From: Cytophagales bacterium
Lineage (GTDB): Bacteria; Bacteroidota; Bacteroidia; Cytophagales; Spirosomataceae
DNA length: 64,000 nucleotides
Direction: 5' to 3'
Assembly: GCA_004292855.1 (NCBI GenBank)
Contig: RDXN01000060.1
Span: forward strand, 28,054-92,053
The position numbers and the translations under genes are program-made. Every line of letters starts with the position of its first letter. The stretch's first letter is position 1. Under the pieces are notes generated by a model. The model made no database searches and was not told the origin of the DNA. It saw nothing but the letters and a program-made list of their open reading frames with translations. Positions 43,686 to 53,367 of the stretch are shown piece by piece.

Positions 43686-43712
43686 GCGTCGATCTGATAG
43701 ACAACCCCAATT

Positions 43713-45464
43713 ATGGCTGAATTAATCCGAATGCCCAAAATGTCCGACACCATGACCGAAGGCGTCATTGCGGAGTGGCACAAGAACGTGGGCGATACAG
43801 TGAAATCGGGCGACGTACTGGCCGAAGTCGAGACCGACAAGGCGACGATGGACCTCGAATCGTATGAAGAAGGCACGCTACTCTACATCGGTGTCGAGAA
43901 AGGGGCCTCCGTGCCGGTCGACGGCGTGTTGGCTGTGATTGGTGCCGCAGGCGAAGAGTACAAAGCCCTGCTCGACGGCGGTGCCCCGGCTGATGCCCCG
44001 GCTGCCGAAAGCCCTAAGCCAGAAGCCGCCCCATCAGGCCCCATCAAAAAAGATCAAGTGAACACCACCATGCCCGACGCCAACACGGTGTCGGCGGCTC
44101 CGGTTGAAAACACGAATGCCACGGTAATTCGAATGCCCAAAATGTCGGACACCATGACCGAGGGCGTTATTGTGGCCTGGCATAAAAAAGAAGGCGACAC
44201 CGTGAAGTCGGGCGATATTCTGGCCGAAGTCGAGACCGACAAAGCCACAATGGACCTCGAAGCCTACGAAGAAGGCACCCTGCTTTACATAGGCGTGAAA
44301 GAAGGCGCGTCTGTTCCGGTCGATGAAGTGATCGCCGTGATCGGCGAGAAGGGTGCGAATTTCAAAGTATTAATCGAAGGGGGTGGTTCGTCGGCGGGTA
44401 ATTCGGCCCCTGCACCTGCGAGTAATGGCACGGCGGAGCAAAACCCGCAACAAGAACAGGCACCCGCTAATGCCGCTACGGATTTGTCGTATGCCGGTGG
44501 TAACGAAACGGCCCAATCGGAGAATGGCCGTGTGAAGGCATCGCCCCTCGCCAAAGCCATTGCCGAAGAACGCGGTATCGACCTACGGCAGGTGCATGGG
44601 TCCGGTCCCGAAGGCCGCGTGGTGAAGGCCGACGTGGAATCGTTTGCGCCGAATAAAGCCGCGCCACAGCCTGCTCCGGCTGCCGCCCCGGCACAACCCG
44701 CCCCGGTAGCCTCACAACCTGCCCCACAAGCAGCCGCTCCTGCGACTCCGGCACCACAACCCGCCCCTACGCCACAAGCGCAAGGCGAGTTCGAGGATGT
44801 TCCGGTAAGCCAAATGCGCAAGACCATCGCCCGTCGCCTGAGCGAGAGCCTGTTTACGGCTCCGCATTTCTACCTGACTATGGAAATCAACATGGACAAG
44901 GCAATGGAACTGCGCGGAACGGTCAATGGCCTGAGTCCGGTCAAGATTTCGTTCAACGATTTCGTGATCAAAGCAGCCGCCTTGTCTTTGAAGCAACACC
45001 CCGACGTGAACTCATCGTGGTTGGGTGATAAAATCCGTAAGTACAAGTATGTGAATATCGGTGTGGCTGTGGCTATTCCCGATGGGCTGCTCGTGCCGGT
45101 GGTGCGCAACGCCGACCAGAAAACACTCTCAACCATTGCGGGCGAGGTGAAAGATTTGGCCGGACGGGCCAAAGACAAAAAACTACAGCCCAAAGATTGG
45201 GAGGGGAGCACCTTCTCGATCTCGAACCTCGGTATGTTCGGCATCGACGAGTTTACGGCTATTATCAACCCGCCCGATTCGTGCATCATGGCCGTCGGAG
45301 CCATCAAAGAGTCAGTGAAGTTTGTAGATGGCGTCGCGAAACCAACCAACGTCATGAAGGTCACGCTCTCGTGCGATCACCGCTCGGTCGATGGGGCTGT
45401 TGGGTCGGCATTCCTGCAAACATTCAAACAATTGCTCGAAGATCCAATGCGGATGCTGGTATAA
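43713..45464 (+). CDS. aceF: Dihydrolipoamide acetyltransferase, E2 of the pyruvate dehydrogenase complex
   Basis: 583 residues. Two lipoyl domains (about 1-80 and 138-215), each with the lipoylated Lys in EVETDKATMDLE; Ala/Pro-rich hinges; the E3-binding domain (KASPLAKAIAEERGIDLRQV, about 272-305); and the catalytic acyltransferase domain with the active-site His in LSCDHRSVDGAVG near the C-terminus. Transfers acetyl groups from E1 to CoA. The E1 and E3 genes are not adjacent. Two lipoyl domains of nearly identical sequence suggest a recent internal duplication. Monocistronic. Confidence 0.95.
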   Translation: MAELIRMPKMSDTMTEGVIAEWHKNVGDTVKSGDVLAEVETDKATMDLESYEEGTLLYIGVEKGASVPVDGVLAVIGAAGEEYKALLDGGAPADAPAAESPKPEAAPSGPIKKDQVNTTMPDANTVSAAPVENTNATVIRMPKMSDTMTEGVIVAWHKKEGDTVKSGDILAEVETDKATMDLEAYEEGTLLYIGVKEGASVPVDEVIAVIGEKGANFKVLIEGGGSSAGNSAPAPASNGTAEQNPQQEQAPANAATDLSYAGGNETAQSENGRVKASPLAKAIAEERGIDLRQVHGSGPEGRVVKADVESFAPNKAAPQPAPAAAPAQPAPVASQPAPQAAAPATPAPQPAPTPQAQGEFEDVPVSQMRKTIARRLSESLFTAPHFYLTMEINMDKAMELRGTVNGLSPVKISFNDFVIKAAALSLKQHPDVNSSWLGDKIRKYKYVNIGVAVAIPDGLLVPVVRNADQKTLSTIAGEVKDLAGRAKDKKLQPKDWEGSTFSISNLGMFGIDEFTAIINPPDSCIMAVGAIKESVKFVDGVAKPTNVMKVTLSCDHRSVDGAVGSAFLQTFKQLLEDPMRMLV

Positions 45465-45509
45465 CCGGTTTTAGATATTTTACTACCTTAGCGGCTTCTG
45501 TTCACCCAC

Positions 45510-46418
45510 ATGAAGCCGCTATTTTTTTGTTCTATTTTGAGCCTGCTGATGCTGAGTCACGTAGGTGCTCTGTGCCAAACCGATAGCCTGTCGGCGGGCG
45601 ATACAATTGCCCATCTTTCTGGACGTACACTAATGGGCGTACTCCCGACCTACCAGTTTCATCTGGCAACGGGCTTGGTCTCTGCTCAACTAGAGCCATT
45701 AATCAGACGATCTACAGACGACGAAACCCAGCAGCTTTTCAAGCGATTCCGTCGGCAGAGTGTTCTGGCTGGCAGAATGTCGGTACTTGGCTGGAGTGCC
45801 CTGTTGGGTGGATTATGGACGCTTCGACTGCCTGAGCCGAGAGTTGATTTCGCAACTGCCGGAATCCTGCTCGGAACTGGTCTGATTTTAGGCTTAACTG
45901 CTCCGGGAGGGCGTTCGGAGCGAACGTTTCGGGAACTGGTTTTACACCATAATCATGCTATACGGTCGGAATTTGGCGGGTATTATGAACCCATGTTCGA
46001 CATTCGGGCGCAACGCGAACAGCTATCATTAGCCGACACGGTGCAGGTGAAACGGCGTTGGCTAACGCGCCGGTATATCTACCGGGGCATCCTGGTCAAT
46101 CCCTCAGCTAACTTGACACCAGCCTTTGAGCTACTGCGAAACGGTCGTGTAACCCATGAAATGCGTCATGTGCGTATTGTCAGGACGTTGGTTGCCAGTG
46201 CGGTGAGCGTGGCTGTGATTACGGCAGGCGTACATTTGGTAAGGAATGCGGCTTATAACCAACAGTTGCCCACGGCCCAACGGCCCCTTAACCGAACCAT
46301 CCTGTACGGATCTGCCGGACTCTTCGGTGTGGCGGTGGCTGGTGTTATCCACGGCAACCATGCGGAGGCCAGAACGATGGAGATGTACAACCAATTGTTG
46401 AGGGAGAAAGCGCAATGA
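45510..46418 (+). CDS. Exported/membrane protein of unknown function, tandem paralogue 1
   Basis: 302 residues; not recognised. Signal peptide (FFCSILSLLMLSHVGALCQ), then TDSLSAGDTI. Two hydrophobic pairs (about 90-130: ALLGGLWTLRLPE and AGILLGTGLILGL; and about 228-290) suggest four membrane segments. Between them lies a conserved stretch, RYIYRGILVNPSANL, then AFELLRNGRV. The next gene shares all these landmarks. The pair is flanked by aceF and hslV with no functional link. Probably an inner-membrane protein of a lineage-specific family. Confidence 0.68.
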   Translation: MKPLFFCSILSLLMLSHVGALCQTDSLSAGDTIAHLSGRTLMGVLPTYQFHLATGLVSAQLEPLIRRSTDDETQQLFKRFRRQSVLAGRMSVLGWSALLGGLWTLRLPEPRVDFATAGILLGTGLILGLTAPGGRSERTFRELVLHHNHAIRSEFGGYYEPMFDIRAQREQLSLADTVQVKRRWLTRRYIYRGILVNPSANLTPAFELLRNGRVTHEMRHVRIVRTLVASAVSVAVITAGVHLVRNAAYNQQLPTAQRPLNRTILYGSAGLFGVAVAGVIHGNHAEARTMEMYNQLLREKAQ

Positions 46419-46456
46419 TGTAGCATTGTTTGTAACTTTTTCATAGTTTGGTGGTC

Positions 46457-47353
46457 ATGAAAACGACCGTACTCTTTTTTGCTATTTGTCTGGTTGCCAA
46501 CTGCTCTAACTGGGCGGTGGCGCAAATGGATTCGTTAACGGTGGGTGATACGATTTCGGTGAAGCGACAGCCCACACTGTTCAGTTATTCAAGAACATAC
46601 CAGTATCATTTGGCCAATAACTTACGCTCAATTCAGTTAATACCTCTGCTAAAAAGGTCTGACAACGAGCAAGTAAGGCAGGGAATCCGTAGATATAATC
46701 GCCAACGAGTGATTGCTTTTACAGTGATGGGAACGGGTTACGCTAGTATGGTTAGCGGGCTGTTTCTGGTCAGAAGACGCCCAGAAATCGCGATGCCTCT
46801 TATGCTTGGGGGGATTGGGCTATTTTACGGTGCTCCCGTCTTCCGCCCTGAGCGAAGCTTGGAGCGAACCGTGAAACAATACAACGGGTTTTTGCGCAGT
46901 AAATCAGAGGATTATTACCGCCCTCTGTATGAGTTGGGGGGACAAACCGGTCCTCTCACCCTCGCCGACACAATCGAACGCCGAAAAGGGGCGCAGTTTT
47001 GGTATCGCGGGGTGCGAGTCGACCCGGCCGATAACCTCCGGTTGGCTTTTGATAGGCTAAATAATGGTCGTTTGAGTGGCAACATGAAATACATTCGGAC
47101 GGGCCGTTGGGTGTCGGGCTTCGCGGGTGGGCTTGCTTCGGGGGTATTAGCGGGTTATCTGTTGGGCTATGCCCTCCGGCGTAACAATGGTAGCATATAC
47201 CCCGCCGACCAAACGCTTATTTACTCAGCCGCTGCCGTGATTGGCGTAACAACCATTTACAACCGGGTTCACTTAAACCACGTGCAGCGTGGAACAGTCG
47301 ACGACTACAACAAACGCTTGCGGGAGGCCATACGGGGCGAAGGGCAGGAGTGA
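46457..47353 (+). CDS. Exported/membrane protein of unknown function, tandem paralogue 2
   Basis: 298 residues from the ATG at 46457. Paralogue of the preceding gene: signal peptide, MDSLTVGDTISVKRQPT, YQYHLANNL, a first hydrophobic pair (about 88-130), ERTVKQYNGFLRSKSEDYYR, then FWYRGVRVDPADNLRLAFDR and LNNGRLSGNMKYIRTGR, a second pair of Gly-rich membrane segments (GFAGGLASGVLAGYLLGYAL) and a basic C-terminus ending in NKRLREAIRGE. Shared motif of both: YRGxxVxPxxNLxxAFxxLxNGR. Family and function unknown. Confidence 0.68.
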   Translation: MKTTVLFFAICLVANCSNWAVAQMDSLTVGDTISVKRQPTLFSYSRTYQYHLANNLRSIQLIPLLKRSDNEQVRQGIRRYNRQRVIAFTVMGTGYASMVSGLFLVRRRPEIAMPLMLGGIGLFYGAPVFRPERSLERTVKQYNGFLRSKSEDYYRPLYELGGQTGPLTLADTIERRKGAQFWYRGVRVDPADNLRLAFDRLNNGRLSGNMKYIRTGRWVSGFAGGLASGVLAGYLLGYALRRNNGSIYPADQTLIYSAAAVIGVTTIYNRVHLNHVQRGTVDDYNKRLREAIRGEGQE

Positions 47354-47398
47354 CCGTAAGGGGAACCAACGCCCCCCGAAAACTGTCTTTTCACCACT

Positions 47399-47968
47399 AT
47401 GCAAGAGAAAATTCACGCCACAACCGTGGTTGGTATTCGCCACAACGGGCAGGTCGCACTAGGGGCCGATGGACAGGCTACAATGGGCAACACCGTAGCC
47501 AAAAGCAACGTAAAAAAAGTGCGGGTGCTGCTTGGTGGCAAGGTGCTGGCAGGGTTCGCCGGGTCCACTGCCGATGCCTTTACGCTCATTGAACGGTTCG
47601 AGGAAAAACTCAACGCTTTTGGCGGTAACCTCAAACGAGCCGCTATCGAACTCGCCAAAGACTGGCGCACCGACCGTTACCTCCGCAAACTGGAAGCCAT
47701 GCTGATTGTGGCCTCCAAAGACGATTTGCTCATGATTTCGGGGACGGGCGACGTAATCGAACCCGACAACGAAGTGGCCGCTATCGGCTCCGGGGGGAGT
47801 TTTGCACAGGCTGCGGCTGTGTCGCTCAAGCGGCATGCTACGCAACTAACGGCGGAAGAAATGGTACGGGAGAGCCTGCATATTGCCGCCGATATCTGCA
47901 TTTACACCAACCACAATCTGGTTGTCGAGACCCTCGGCGAACCGGCTCCGGGCCGGGCCAATACATAA
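47399..47968 (+). CDS. hslV: HslV, proteolytic subunit of the HslUV protease
   Basis: 189 residues. After MQEKIHA the catalytic Thr starts the mature chain (TTVVGIR), as in other HslV proteins with a short propeptide. Conserved [30 protein letters not shown], the Lys of [10 protein letters not shown], and [13 protein letters not shown]. Cytoplasmic N-terminal-nucleophile peptidase working with the HslU ATPase, whose gene is not in the window. Convergent with dacB. Confidence 0.97.
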   Translation: MQEKIHATTVVGIRHNGQVALGADGQATMGNTVAKSNVKKVRVLLGGKVLAGFAGSTADAFTLIERFEEKLNAFGGNLKRAAIELAKDWRTDRYLRKLEAMLIVASKDDLLMISGTGDVIEPDNEVAAIGSGGSFAQAAAVSLKRHATQLTAEEMVRESLHIAADICIYTNHNLVVETLGEPAPGRANT

Positions 47969-47990
47969 GATTCTGTCCCGACGTTGGGCA

Positions 47991-49508
47991 TTACTTCAGC
48001 CCGACCATAGCCGCCATCAACCGTTCTATCTGGGCCGAGACAGAACGGTTTTGGCCGGGCGTAAAGCGGTTCACCATTAGAGAAAAGGCCATTAGCTCGC
48101 CGTTGGCGGCTGTGAAATAGCCCGCGTAGGCCCGCACGCCCTCAATAGACCCACTCTTGGCCCGCACGTTGCCCGCTGCCGGGGTGTTACGCGCCAGGCT
48201 CCGCACCGTGCCCGACTGCCCCACCACCGGAATGGTCTCGTAGAAGGCCGGAAATTGCTTCTCTTGAGTCATTCGGGCCAGAATCCCCGTCATGTTATCG
48301 GCCGAGAGACCCCCTACGGTCGAGAGGCCGCTGCCGTCGCGCATCCGAAACCCGGCCAGGTCCACACCCTTCGTACGCCAATACGTTTCGATGGCTTCGA
48401 TAGCCTCGTCGTTTGTGCGAGCCGTGGGCGACAGGCGTCCAGCGGCTGTTCGCATGAGGGCTTCAGCGTAGATATTAATACTTTGGAAATTAGTTTGTTG
48501 AGCTAACTCGGTAAGGGCGGGGGAGCGGTGTGTGTAGAGTACGGTTCGCTTGGGCGGGTTGGCGGGGGTGGGGTTGCCGGGGCCGTAGGTAAGTGGTTGT
48601 CCGTCAACGCAAATACTGTCGCGTTGGAGTTGTTCGGTGAGGGCGTAGGCCGCAAAATAAGCGGGGTCGGGGAGGGAGCCTTTCACGCTGAACTCGCGAC
48701 TGTTGAGCGGCACCTTGCCCGTGAGCCATTGCCCGTTGCCGAAGGGTGCGCCGTAGATATTCACCTGATCGCCGGTGTTGGGGGCGTCGGTCGTAACGGT
48801 GTTGTGGAGCGCGAGGTAGGGTAGGGGCGGATCGGTGCGCAATACGGTTGCGGGGGCCGTTACAGAGCTTCCCGGCTTGAAAAACACCCGGTAGAGATTC
48901 TCATTGATGTTAAGGCCACTCAAACCCGCGCCGTAATAATTGCCCAAATCGCCGTAAGGCCAGGTGTCGGGGGTGGGCAGGCTGCTATACACCGACGCGT
49001 CGCCCACTACACGCCCTTGAACGCGCCGGATGCCCGCTCGCCGAACGGCATCGGACCAAATCGCCAGCAACTGAGGTGTATCCGGGAGTCCCGTGTATCG
49101 CCAGGTGCCGAGCGAAGGGTCGCCGGAGCCGCGCAGGTAAAGATTGCCGGTCAAGATGCTATCGCGGATGGTGCCATCGTAAGCCAGAACGGTTGTGTAA
49201 GAGAATGTTGGCCCTAACACAGCAAGGGCCGTAGCGGTCGAGACGAGCTTGAGCGTGGAGGCTGTCGAGAGGGTTTGGCGGGAGTTATACCCAATAATCG
49301 GCTCGCCATCGCGTACCCGCCTGACCGACAGGGCCACGGTGCCGTACCGAGCCGCCGGGCTGTTCTGAAAGCCATCGAGCAGAACCAGAACGCGTTGAGA
49401 GGCTGTTGAATCACCAACCTCCGTTGCCTGTTGAGCCAACGAAGACTGGACCCTCAGGATAAAGACAAACAAACATAAAACACACCGAAAAGTAGACACA
49501 TTAATCAT
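47991..49508 (-). CDS. dacB: D-alanyl-D-alanine carboxypeptidase/endopeptidase (PBP4/DacB)
   Basis: 505 residues. Signal peptide to about residue 25. S13-family peptidase motifs: SxxK at S84-TL-K87 (TASTLKLVS), a SxN-like INIYAEALMRT with the preceding Ser, and KSG in NVRAKSGSIEGVRAY. The large insertion between SxxK and SxN typical of PBP4 is present (about 110-330). Trims peptidoglycan cross-links in the periplasm. Length fits the family. Confidence 0.93.
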   Translation of the reverse strand: MINVSTFRCVLCLFVFILRVQSSLAQQATEVGDSTASQRVLVLLDGFQNSPAARYGTVALSVRRVRDGEPIIGYNSRQTLSTASTLKLVSTATALAVLGPTFSYTTVLAYDGTIRDSILTGNLYLRGSGDPSLGTWRYTGLPDTPQLLAIWSDAVRRAGIRRVQGRVVGDASVYSSLPTPDTWPYGDLGNYYGAGLSGLNINENLYRVFFKPGSSVTAPATVLRTDPPLPYLALHNTVTTDAPNTGDQVNIYGAPFGNGQWLTGKVPLNSREFSVKGSLPDPAYFAAYALTEQLQRDSICVDGQPLTYGPGNPTPANPPKRTVLYTHRSPALTELAQQTNFQSINIYAEALMRTAAGRLSPTARTNDEAIEAIETYWRTKGVDLAGFRMRDGSGLSTVGGLSADNMTGILARMTQEKQFPAFYETIPVVGQSGTVRSLARNTPAAGNVRAKSGSIEGVRAYAGYFTAANGELMAFSLMVNRFTPGQNRSVSAQIERLMAAMVGLK

Positions 49509-49660
49509 TCGTGAGGTATTAAAAGGGGGTTAGGCGTTTACGCCCGATGTTAGTAACTTTGCACATCTGTATTTGCAATGCCCACCAATGCAAAATTAGC
49601 GGAATTTGATGCACCCAATGGATGTTCTCTAGTCGAGATTACGACGTTTAAACGATACAC

Positions 49661-51091
49661 ATGAAGTTATCATTTCTGGGGGCTGCCCGACAGGTCACGG
49701 GCAGTATGTACCTGCTGGAAGTTCAGGACGACTACCGCATCTTGATCGACTGCGGTTCCGATCTGGAACGTTCCGCTACGAATGGACAAACACCCCCAAT
49801 TACACCCCCAACCAGTTTTTTCCCGTTCGAGGCTTCTAGTATCAATTTGGTGCTGCTTACTCACGCCCACGTTGACCACTCGGGCAATTTGCCCAACCTG
49901 TACCGCGAGGGGTACGAAGGACAGATTCTTTGTACAGAACCTACGTTTTCGTTGACCGAGATTCTGCTTAAAGACGCGGCTTCGATCAACCAGAAGAAAA
50001 TAAACGACCTTAACGCCAGCAAGAAAAAACACGTTAAAGACCGGCAGGTGAAAATGCAGAGCGATCTGTTTCTGGATCGACAGGTGCGCGACGCGATGGA
50101 AAACGTGGTGTCTATTGCGTTCAACCGCCGTTTTCGCGTGCATGAAGGCCTCGACGTGACCTTTATTCCGGCGGGCCACCTGCTTGGTGCGGCTCACATT
50201 TTGATCAACGTGGTTGAAAATGGCGCGCGTAAAAGCATTTGTTTTTCGGGCGATATTGGCCGTAAGGATTACCCGCTCCTGGTCGACCCGGCCACCGTGC
50301 CCCCCGTCGATTATCTGATTTGTGAAAGTACGTACGGCAACCGCCTTCACGAAGATACTACCACGCCTGTAGAGGCTTTGGCCGACGTAATCAAGCGCAC
50401 GTGTATCGACATTCCGGGGCGGCTCATTATCCCGTCGTTCAGTGTGGGCCGTACGCAGGCACTGCTCTACACACTCAACAAGCTGTATAACGAACACAAT
50501 TTTCCGTCCATCAAGGTCTTCTCCGATAGCCCGATGGCGTTGGAAAGCTCACGGGTGTACACCAAAAATATTCGCTTATTGAACAAAGAGGCCCGCGATT
50601 TCTACGAAGAAAACGAGGCTCTGTTCGACTTTGAAAACTTTACGTTTCTCGAAACCTCGAAGCAAAGTAAGGCCGTCTCAGACTATAATGAGCCGTGTAT
50701 TATCGTGTCGTCGTCGGGCATGGTGCAGGGGGGGCGCGTGGAGTACCACGTTGCGGCCAACATCGGCAACCCGTATTGCACGATCCTGATTATCGGCTAC
50801 TGCGCCGAGGGCACGTTGGGTTGGCGATTGCTCAACGGCCAACCGACGCTCACCATCAAGGGTAAGGAACAGGCTGTTAACGCCAACATTGAGAAAATCG
50901 ATGTGTTCAGTGGCCACGGCGACCGCGACGATCTGGTGAATTTCGTGAAGATGCAACCCGCCGACTCGCTCAAGAGGGTGTTTCTGGTACACGGCGACTT
51001 AGGAAGCATGGAAGCCTTCAAAGAAACCCTCGCCGGGGTTGGCTATCCACAGGTTGAAATCCCCGCCAAGGGGCAAACGTTTGAACTATAA
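49661..51091 (+). CDS. MBL-fold RNase with beta-CASP and RMMBL domains
   Basis: 476 residues. N-terminal metallo-beta-lactamase core with HAHVDHSGNLP (metal ligands) and GHLLGAAHILINV, a beta-CASP insertion (IPSFSVGRTQALLYTLN, then PCIIVSSSGMVQGGR) and a C-terminal RMMBL segment (IDVFSGHGDRDDLVNF). The order is that of archaeal/bacterial CPSF-like RNases (YsaC/TTHA0252 type), which cut RNA. Cytoplasmic. It ends three bases before accA, so both are probably co-transcribed. Confidence 0.92.
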   Translation: MKLSFLGAARQVTGSMYLLEVQDDYRILIDCGSDLERSATNGQTPPITPPTSFFPFEASSINLVLLTHAHVDHSGNLPNLYREGYEGQILCTEPTFSLTEILLKDAASINQKKINDLNASKKKHVKDRQVKMQSDLFLDRQVRDAMENVVSIAFNRRFRVHEGLDVTFIPAGHLLGAAHILINVVENGARKSICFSGDIGRKDYPLLVDPATVPPVDYLICESTYGNRLHEDTTTPVEALADVIKRTCIDIPGRLIIPSFSVGRTQALLYTLNKLYNEHNFPSIKVFSDSPMALESSRVYTKNIRLLNKEARDFYEENEALFDFENFTFLETSKQSKAVSDYNEPCIIVSSSGMVQGGRVEYHVAANIGNPYCTILIIGYCAEGTLGWRLLNGQPTLTIKGKEQAVNANIEKIDVFSGHGDRDDLVNFVKMQPADSLKRVFLVHGDLGSMEAFKETLAGVGYPQVEIPAKGQTFEL

Positions 51092-51094
51092 TTA

Positions 51095-52063
51095 ATGCGT
51101 ACCTATCTCGATTTTGAAAAGCCCATTGCCGACCTGGAAGCGCGGTTAGACGAAACCCGCAAACTGGCCGACCGTACGGGCGTTGATGTGAGTGAAGCCG
51201 TTGATGTGCTCGAAAAGAGCATTGACCGGCTCCAGTACGAAATTTTCCAGAACCTCACCCGCTGGCAGCGGGTACAACTCTCGCGCCACCCCGACCGCCC
51301 CTATACGCTCGATTACATTGAGCGCATGTGCGACCAATTCGTAGAACTCCACGGCGACCGCACCGTTCGCGACGACCCGGCTATGGTAGGTGGTTTTGGC
51401 GAGATCAGCCGGGGCGACGGCACCGGCCAAACCGTGATGTTTATTGGGCAGCAAAAAGGCCGAAATACCAAGCAGCGGCAGCACCGAAACTTCGGGATGC
51501 CCAACCCCGAAGGCTATCGCAAAGCCCTGCGCCTGATGCAGTTAGCCGAGAAGTTTAATAAGCCAATTGTCACGTTGATCGACACGCCCGGCGCGTTTCC
51601 GGGCCTCGAAGCCGAAGAGCGCGGACAGGGGGAGGCTATTGCCCGCAACCTGCGCGAGATGATGATGCTGAAGGTGCCCGTGATCTGCATTGTCATCGGC
51701 GAGGGCGCATCAGGTGGAGCGTTGGGCATTGCCATCGGCGACCGCGTGTTGATGCTCGAAAACACCTGGTACTCCGTTATTTCGCCCGAAAACTGCTCGA
51801 CCATCCTTTGGCGTAGCTGGAACTATAAAGAGCAAGCCGCCGAAGCCATGAAGCCCACGGCCCGCGACATGAAAAAGGCCGGACTCATCGACGGAATCGT
51901 GGAGGAACCCCTCGGCGGTGCCCACACGCACCACGACGAAATGGCTGAGATCCTGAAAAACACGATCCTGGCAACTCTGGACGAACTAAATGCACTCTCC
52001 CCACAGGAGCGCGTCAACCAGCGCATCGACAAGTTCTGTTCGATGGGGGTTGTTATAGAATAA
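51095..52063 (+). CDS. accA: Acetyl-CoA carboxylase carboxyltransferase subunit alpha
   Basis: 322 residues, the usual length. N-terminal helix ([20 protein letters not shown]), then the crotonase-like carboxyltransferase core: [38 protein letters not shown], and [20 protein letters not shown] with the oxyanion-forming Gly residues. Works with AccD, whose gene is not in the window, in the first step of fatty acid synthesis. Convergent with the SDR gene, zero spacing. Confidence 0.97.
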   Translation: MRTYLDFEKPIADLEARLDETRKLADRTGVDVSEAVDVLEKSIDRLQYEIFQNLTRWQRVQLSRHPDRPYTLDYIERMCDQFVELHGDRTVRDDPAMVGGFGEISRGDGTGQTVMFIGQQKGRNTKQRQHRNFGMPNPEGYRKALRLMQLAEKFNKPIVTLIDTPGAFPGLEAEERGQGEAIARNLREMMMLKVPVICIVIGEGASGGALGIAIGDRVLMLENTWYSVISPENCSTILWRSWNYKEQAAEAMKPTARDMKKAGLIDGIVEEPLGGAHTHHDEMAEILKNTILATLDELNALSPQERVNQRIDKFCSMGVVIE

Positions 52064-52846
52064 TTACATCATGACCACGTTGCGGCCTCCGTCGATCAAA
52101 TAGGTTTGTCCGGCGGCAAAGCGGGCGTAGTCGCTGCTGAGAAAGACGAACCACCCGCCGATTTCGTCGGGGGTGCCGAGCCGGTGCATGGGGAATTGGG
52201 CTTCGGTGCGGGCGCGTTCGGCGGCAGGGTCGGGGAAGGTGTTAAACCAGGCTTCGTTCAGGCGGGTGTCGATGAAGCCCGGTGCCACCCCCACCGTTCG
52301 GATCGCCGGACTCCATTCGAGCGTCAGGCTGCGAACCAAGCCCATCAGAGCCGTTTTGGCTACGTTATACGGGAAGCACCCCGCAATACTGCTGTAGGCG
52401 TGGCACGACGCGTTGACCACAATAACACCCCCACCCGGAGCGGTTTCCAGACAGGGCTTGCACAGCCGCGCCAGCCGCCAATGCGAGGCCAGATTCAGGT
52501 TTAGGTTCATGTCCCATTCGTCCTCGGTGCAGGCTTCGGCCCCGGCAAACACATTGGTGCCCGCGTTAGAAGCCAGCACATCAATCCGCCCAAACTGCGC
52601 GATGGTTGCCCCAACAAATCGTGCGAGGTCGTCGGGTTTTGTAACATCGGCCTGTACATACAGCGGCTCCTGACTCGACTCCTGCCGGACAATCTCAAAA
52701 AACTCACCCGCTTGTTCGGGAGTTTCCAGCCCGCAACCCGCGAGCGAGGCCCCGGCCCGCGCAAACTGCCGGGCAATGCCCAACCCAATCCCCGACGTGC
52801 AGCCGGTTAACAAAACAACTTTTTCGGAGAGGTCGATAGTGAACAT
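52064..52846 (-). CDS. SDR-family oxidoreductase
   Basis: 260 residues, classical short-chain dehydrogenase. Cofactor motif TGCTSGIGLGIA (about 15-26), NAG in ASNAGTNVF, catalytic Ser in VNASCHAYSS and the YxxxK motif Y-NVA-K, then PGFIDTRLNE. The C-terminus with YLIDGG is typical. The substrate is unknown. Its start codon shares one base with the stop of the upstream nuclease-like gene, so it may be the third gene of that unit, although a functional tie is not evident. Confidence 0.92.
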   Translation of the reverse strand: MFTIDLSEKVVLLTGCTSGIGLGIARQFARAGASLAGCGLETPEQAGEFFEIVRQESSQEPLYVQADVTKPDDLARFVGATIAQFGRIDVLASNAGTNVFAGAEACTEDEWDMNLNLNLASHWRLARLCKPCLETAPGGGVIVVNASCHAYSSIAGCFPYNVAKTALMGLVRSLTLEWSPAIRTVGVAPGFIDTRLNEAWFNTFPDPAAERARTEAQFPMHRLGTPDEIGGWFVFLSSDYARFAAGQTYLIDGGRNVVMM

Positions 52847-53367
52847 CAGGCGAAACGTTTGGAGTTGCCGCGATACAGTTTGGCTCCTAACTCGGCAAAT
52901 TCTATTTGCTCATTAAGATCGTTTGTCAATCGTGCAGGGCGAGTGGAGTAGTCGCCTACACACAGATGGGCCTCCACAAATCGGGTTGTGAATGTCATCC
53001 GATCCCGAAATAACTCAATCGTTGCTTTGAGTTGTGTTTTTGCGTCCCGCGTTAGCACCGACCGTTGCGTGGCACTCTCTGTCTCTTTAATCTCGACAAA
53101 GCAAAACGTTTTGGCATCGAACACGGCGAAATCGCAACGTTTTAGCCCTTTTTGATCGTCCATGAACAGACATTTGTCGATAGCCAAAAAATGGATTGGT
53201 CGCTCACTTGGGTTCTCAACCGTAAAATGCCTCGTGCCGCTTGGGTCCGTTTGAATGTAACAACGTTTATCAGCGGCATCAAAAATGCAAAACTCAGTTT
53301 GGGTCAGTGTTTGGAGGCAACCCTTTTCCAGTGTTTGAGGGAAAGTAGCAGTGATCTGATCAAGCAT
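52846..53367 (-). CDS. Small PD-(D/E)XK-nuclease-like protein paired with an OLD-like ATPase
   Basis: 173 residues; no named family recognised. The middle has the layout of a PD-(D/E)XK nuclease: D79 in KRCDFAVFD, then E92-I-K94 in FCFVEIKETE, and a Gln in a following helix (DAKTQLKATIELF, Q112), spaced as in restriction-type cores. An upstream acidic helix (IHFLAIDKCLFMDD) may supply the first ligand. Its ATG overlaps the ATPase 3' end by eight bases, and its stop touches the SDR start. By analogy with ATPase-nuclease pairs in phage defence it may be the effector of such a system; this is inference. Confidence 0.6.
   Translation of the reverse strand: MLDQITATFPQTLEKGCLQTLTQTEFCIFDAADKRCYIQTDPSGTRHFTVENPSERPIHFLAIDKCLFMDDQKGLKRCDFAVFDAKTFCFVEIKETESATQRSVLTRDAKTQLKATIELFRDRMTFTTRFVEAHLCVGDYSTRPARLTNDLNEQIEFAELGAKLYRGNSKRFA

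Noticed and set aside
49554..49561. TAACTTTG box as promoter of the MBL RNase gene
   Set aside because: The box matches the consensus but lies 100 bases before the start codon and has no -33 partner, so it was not listed.
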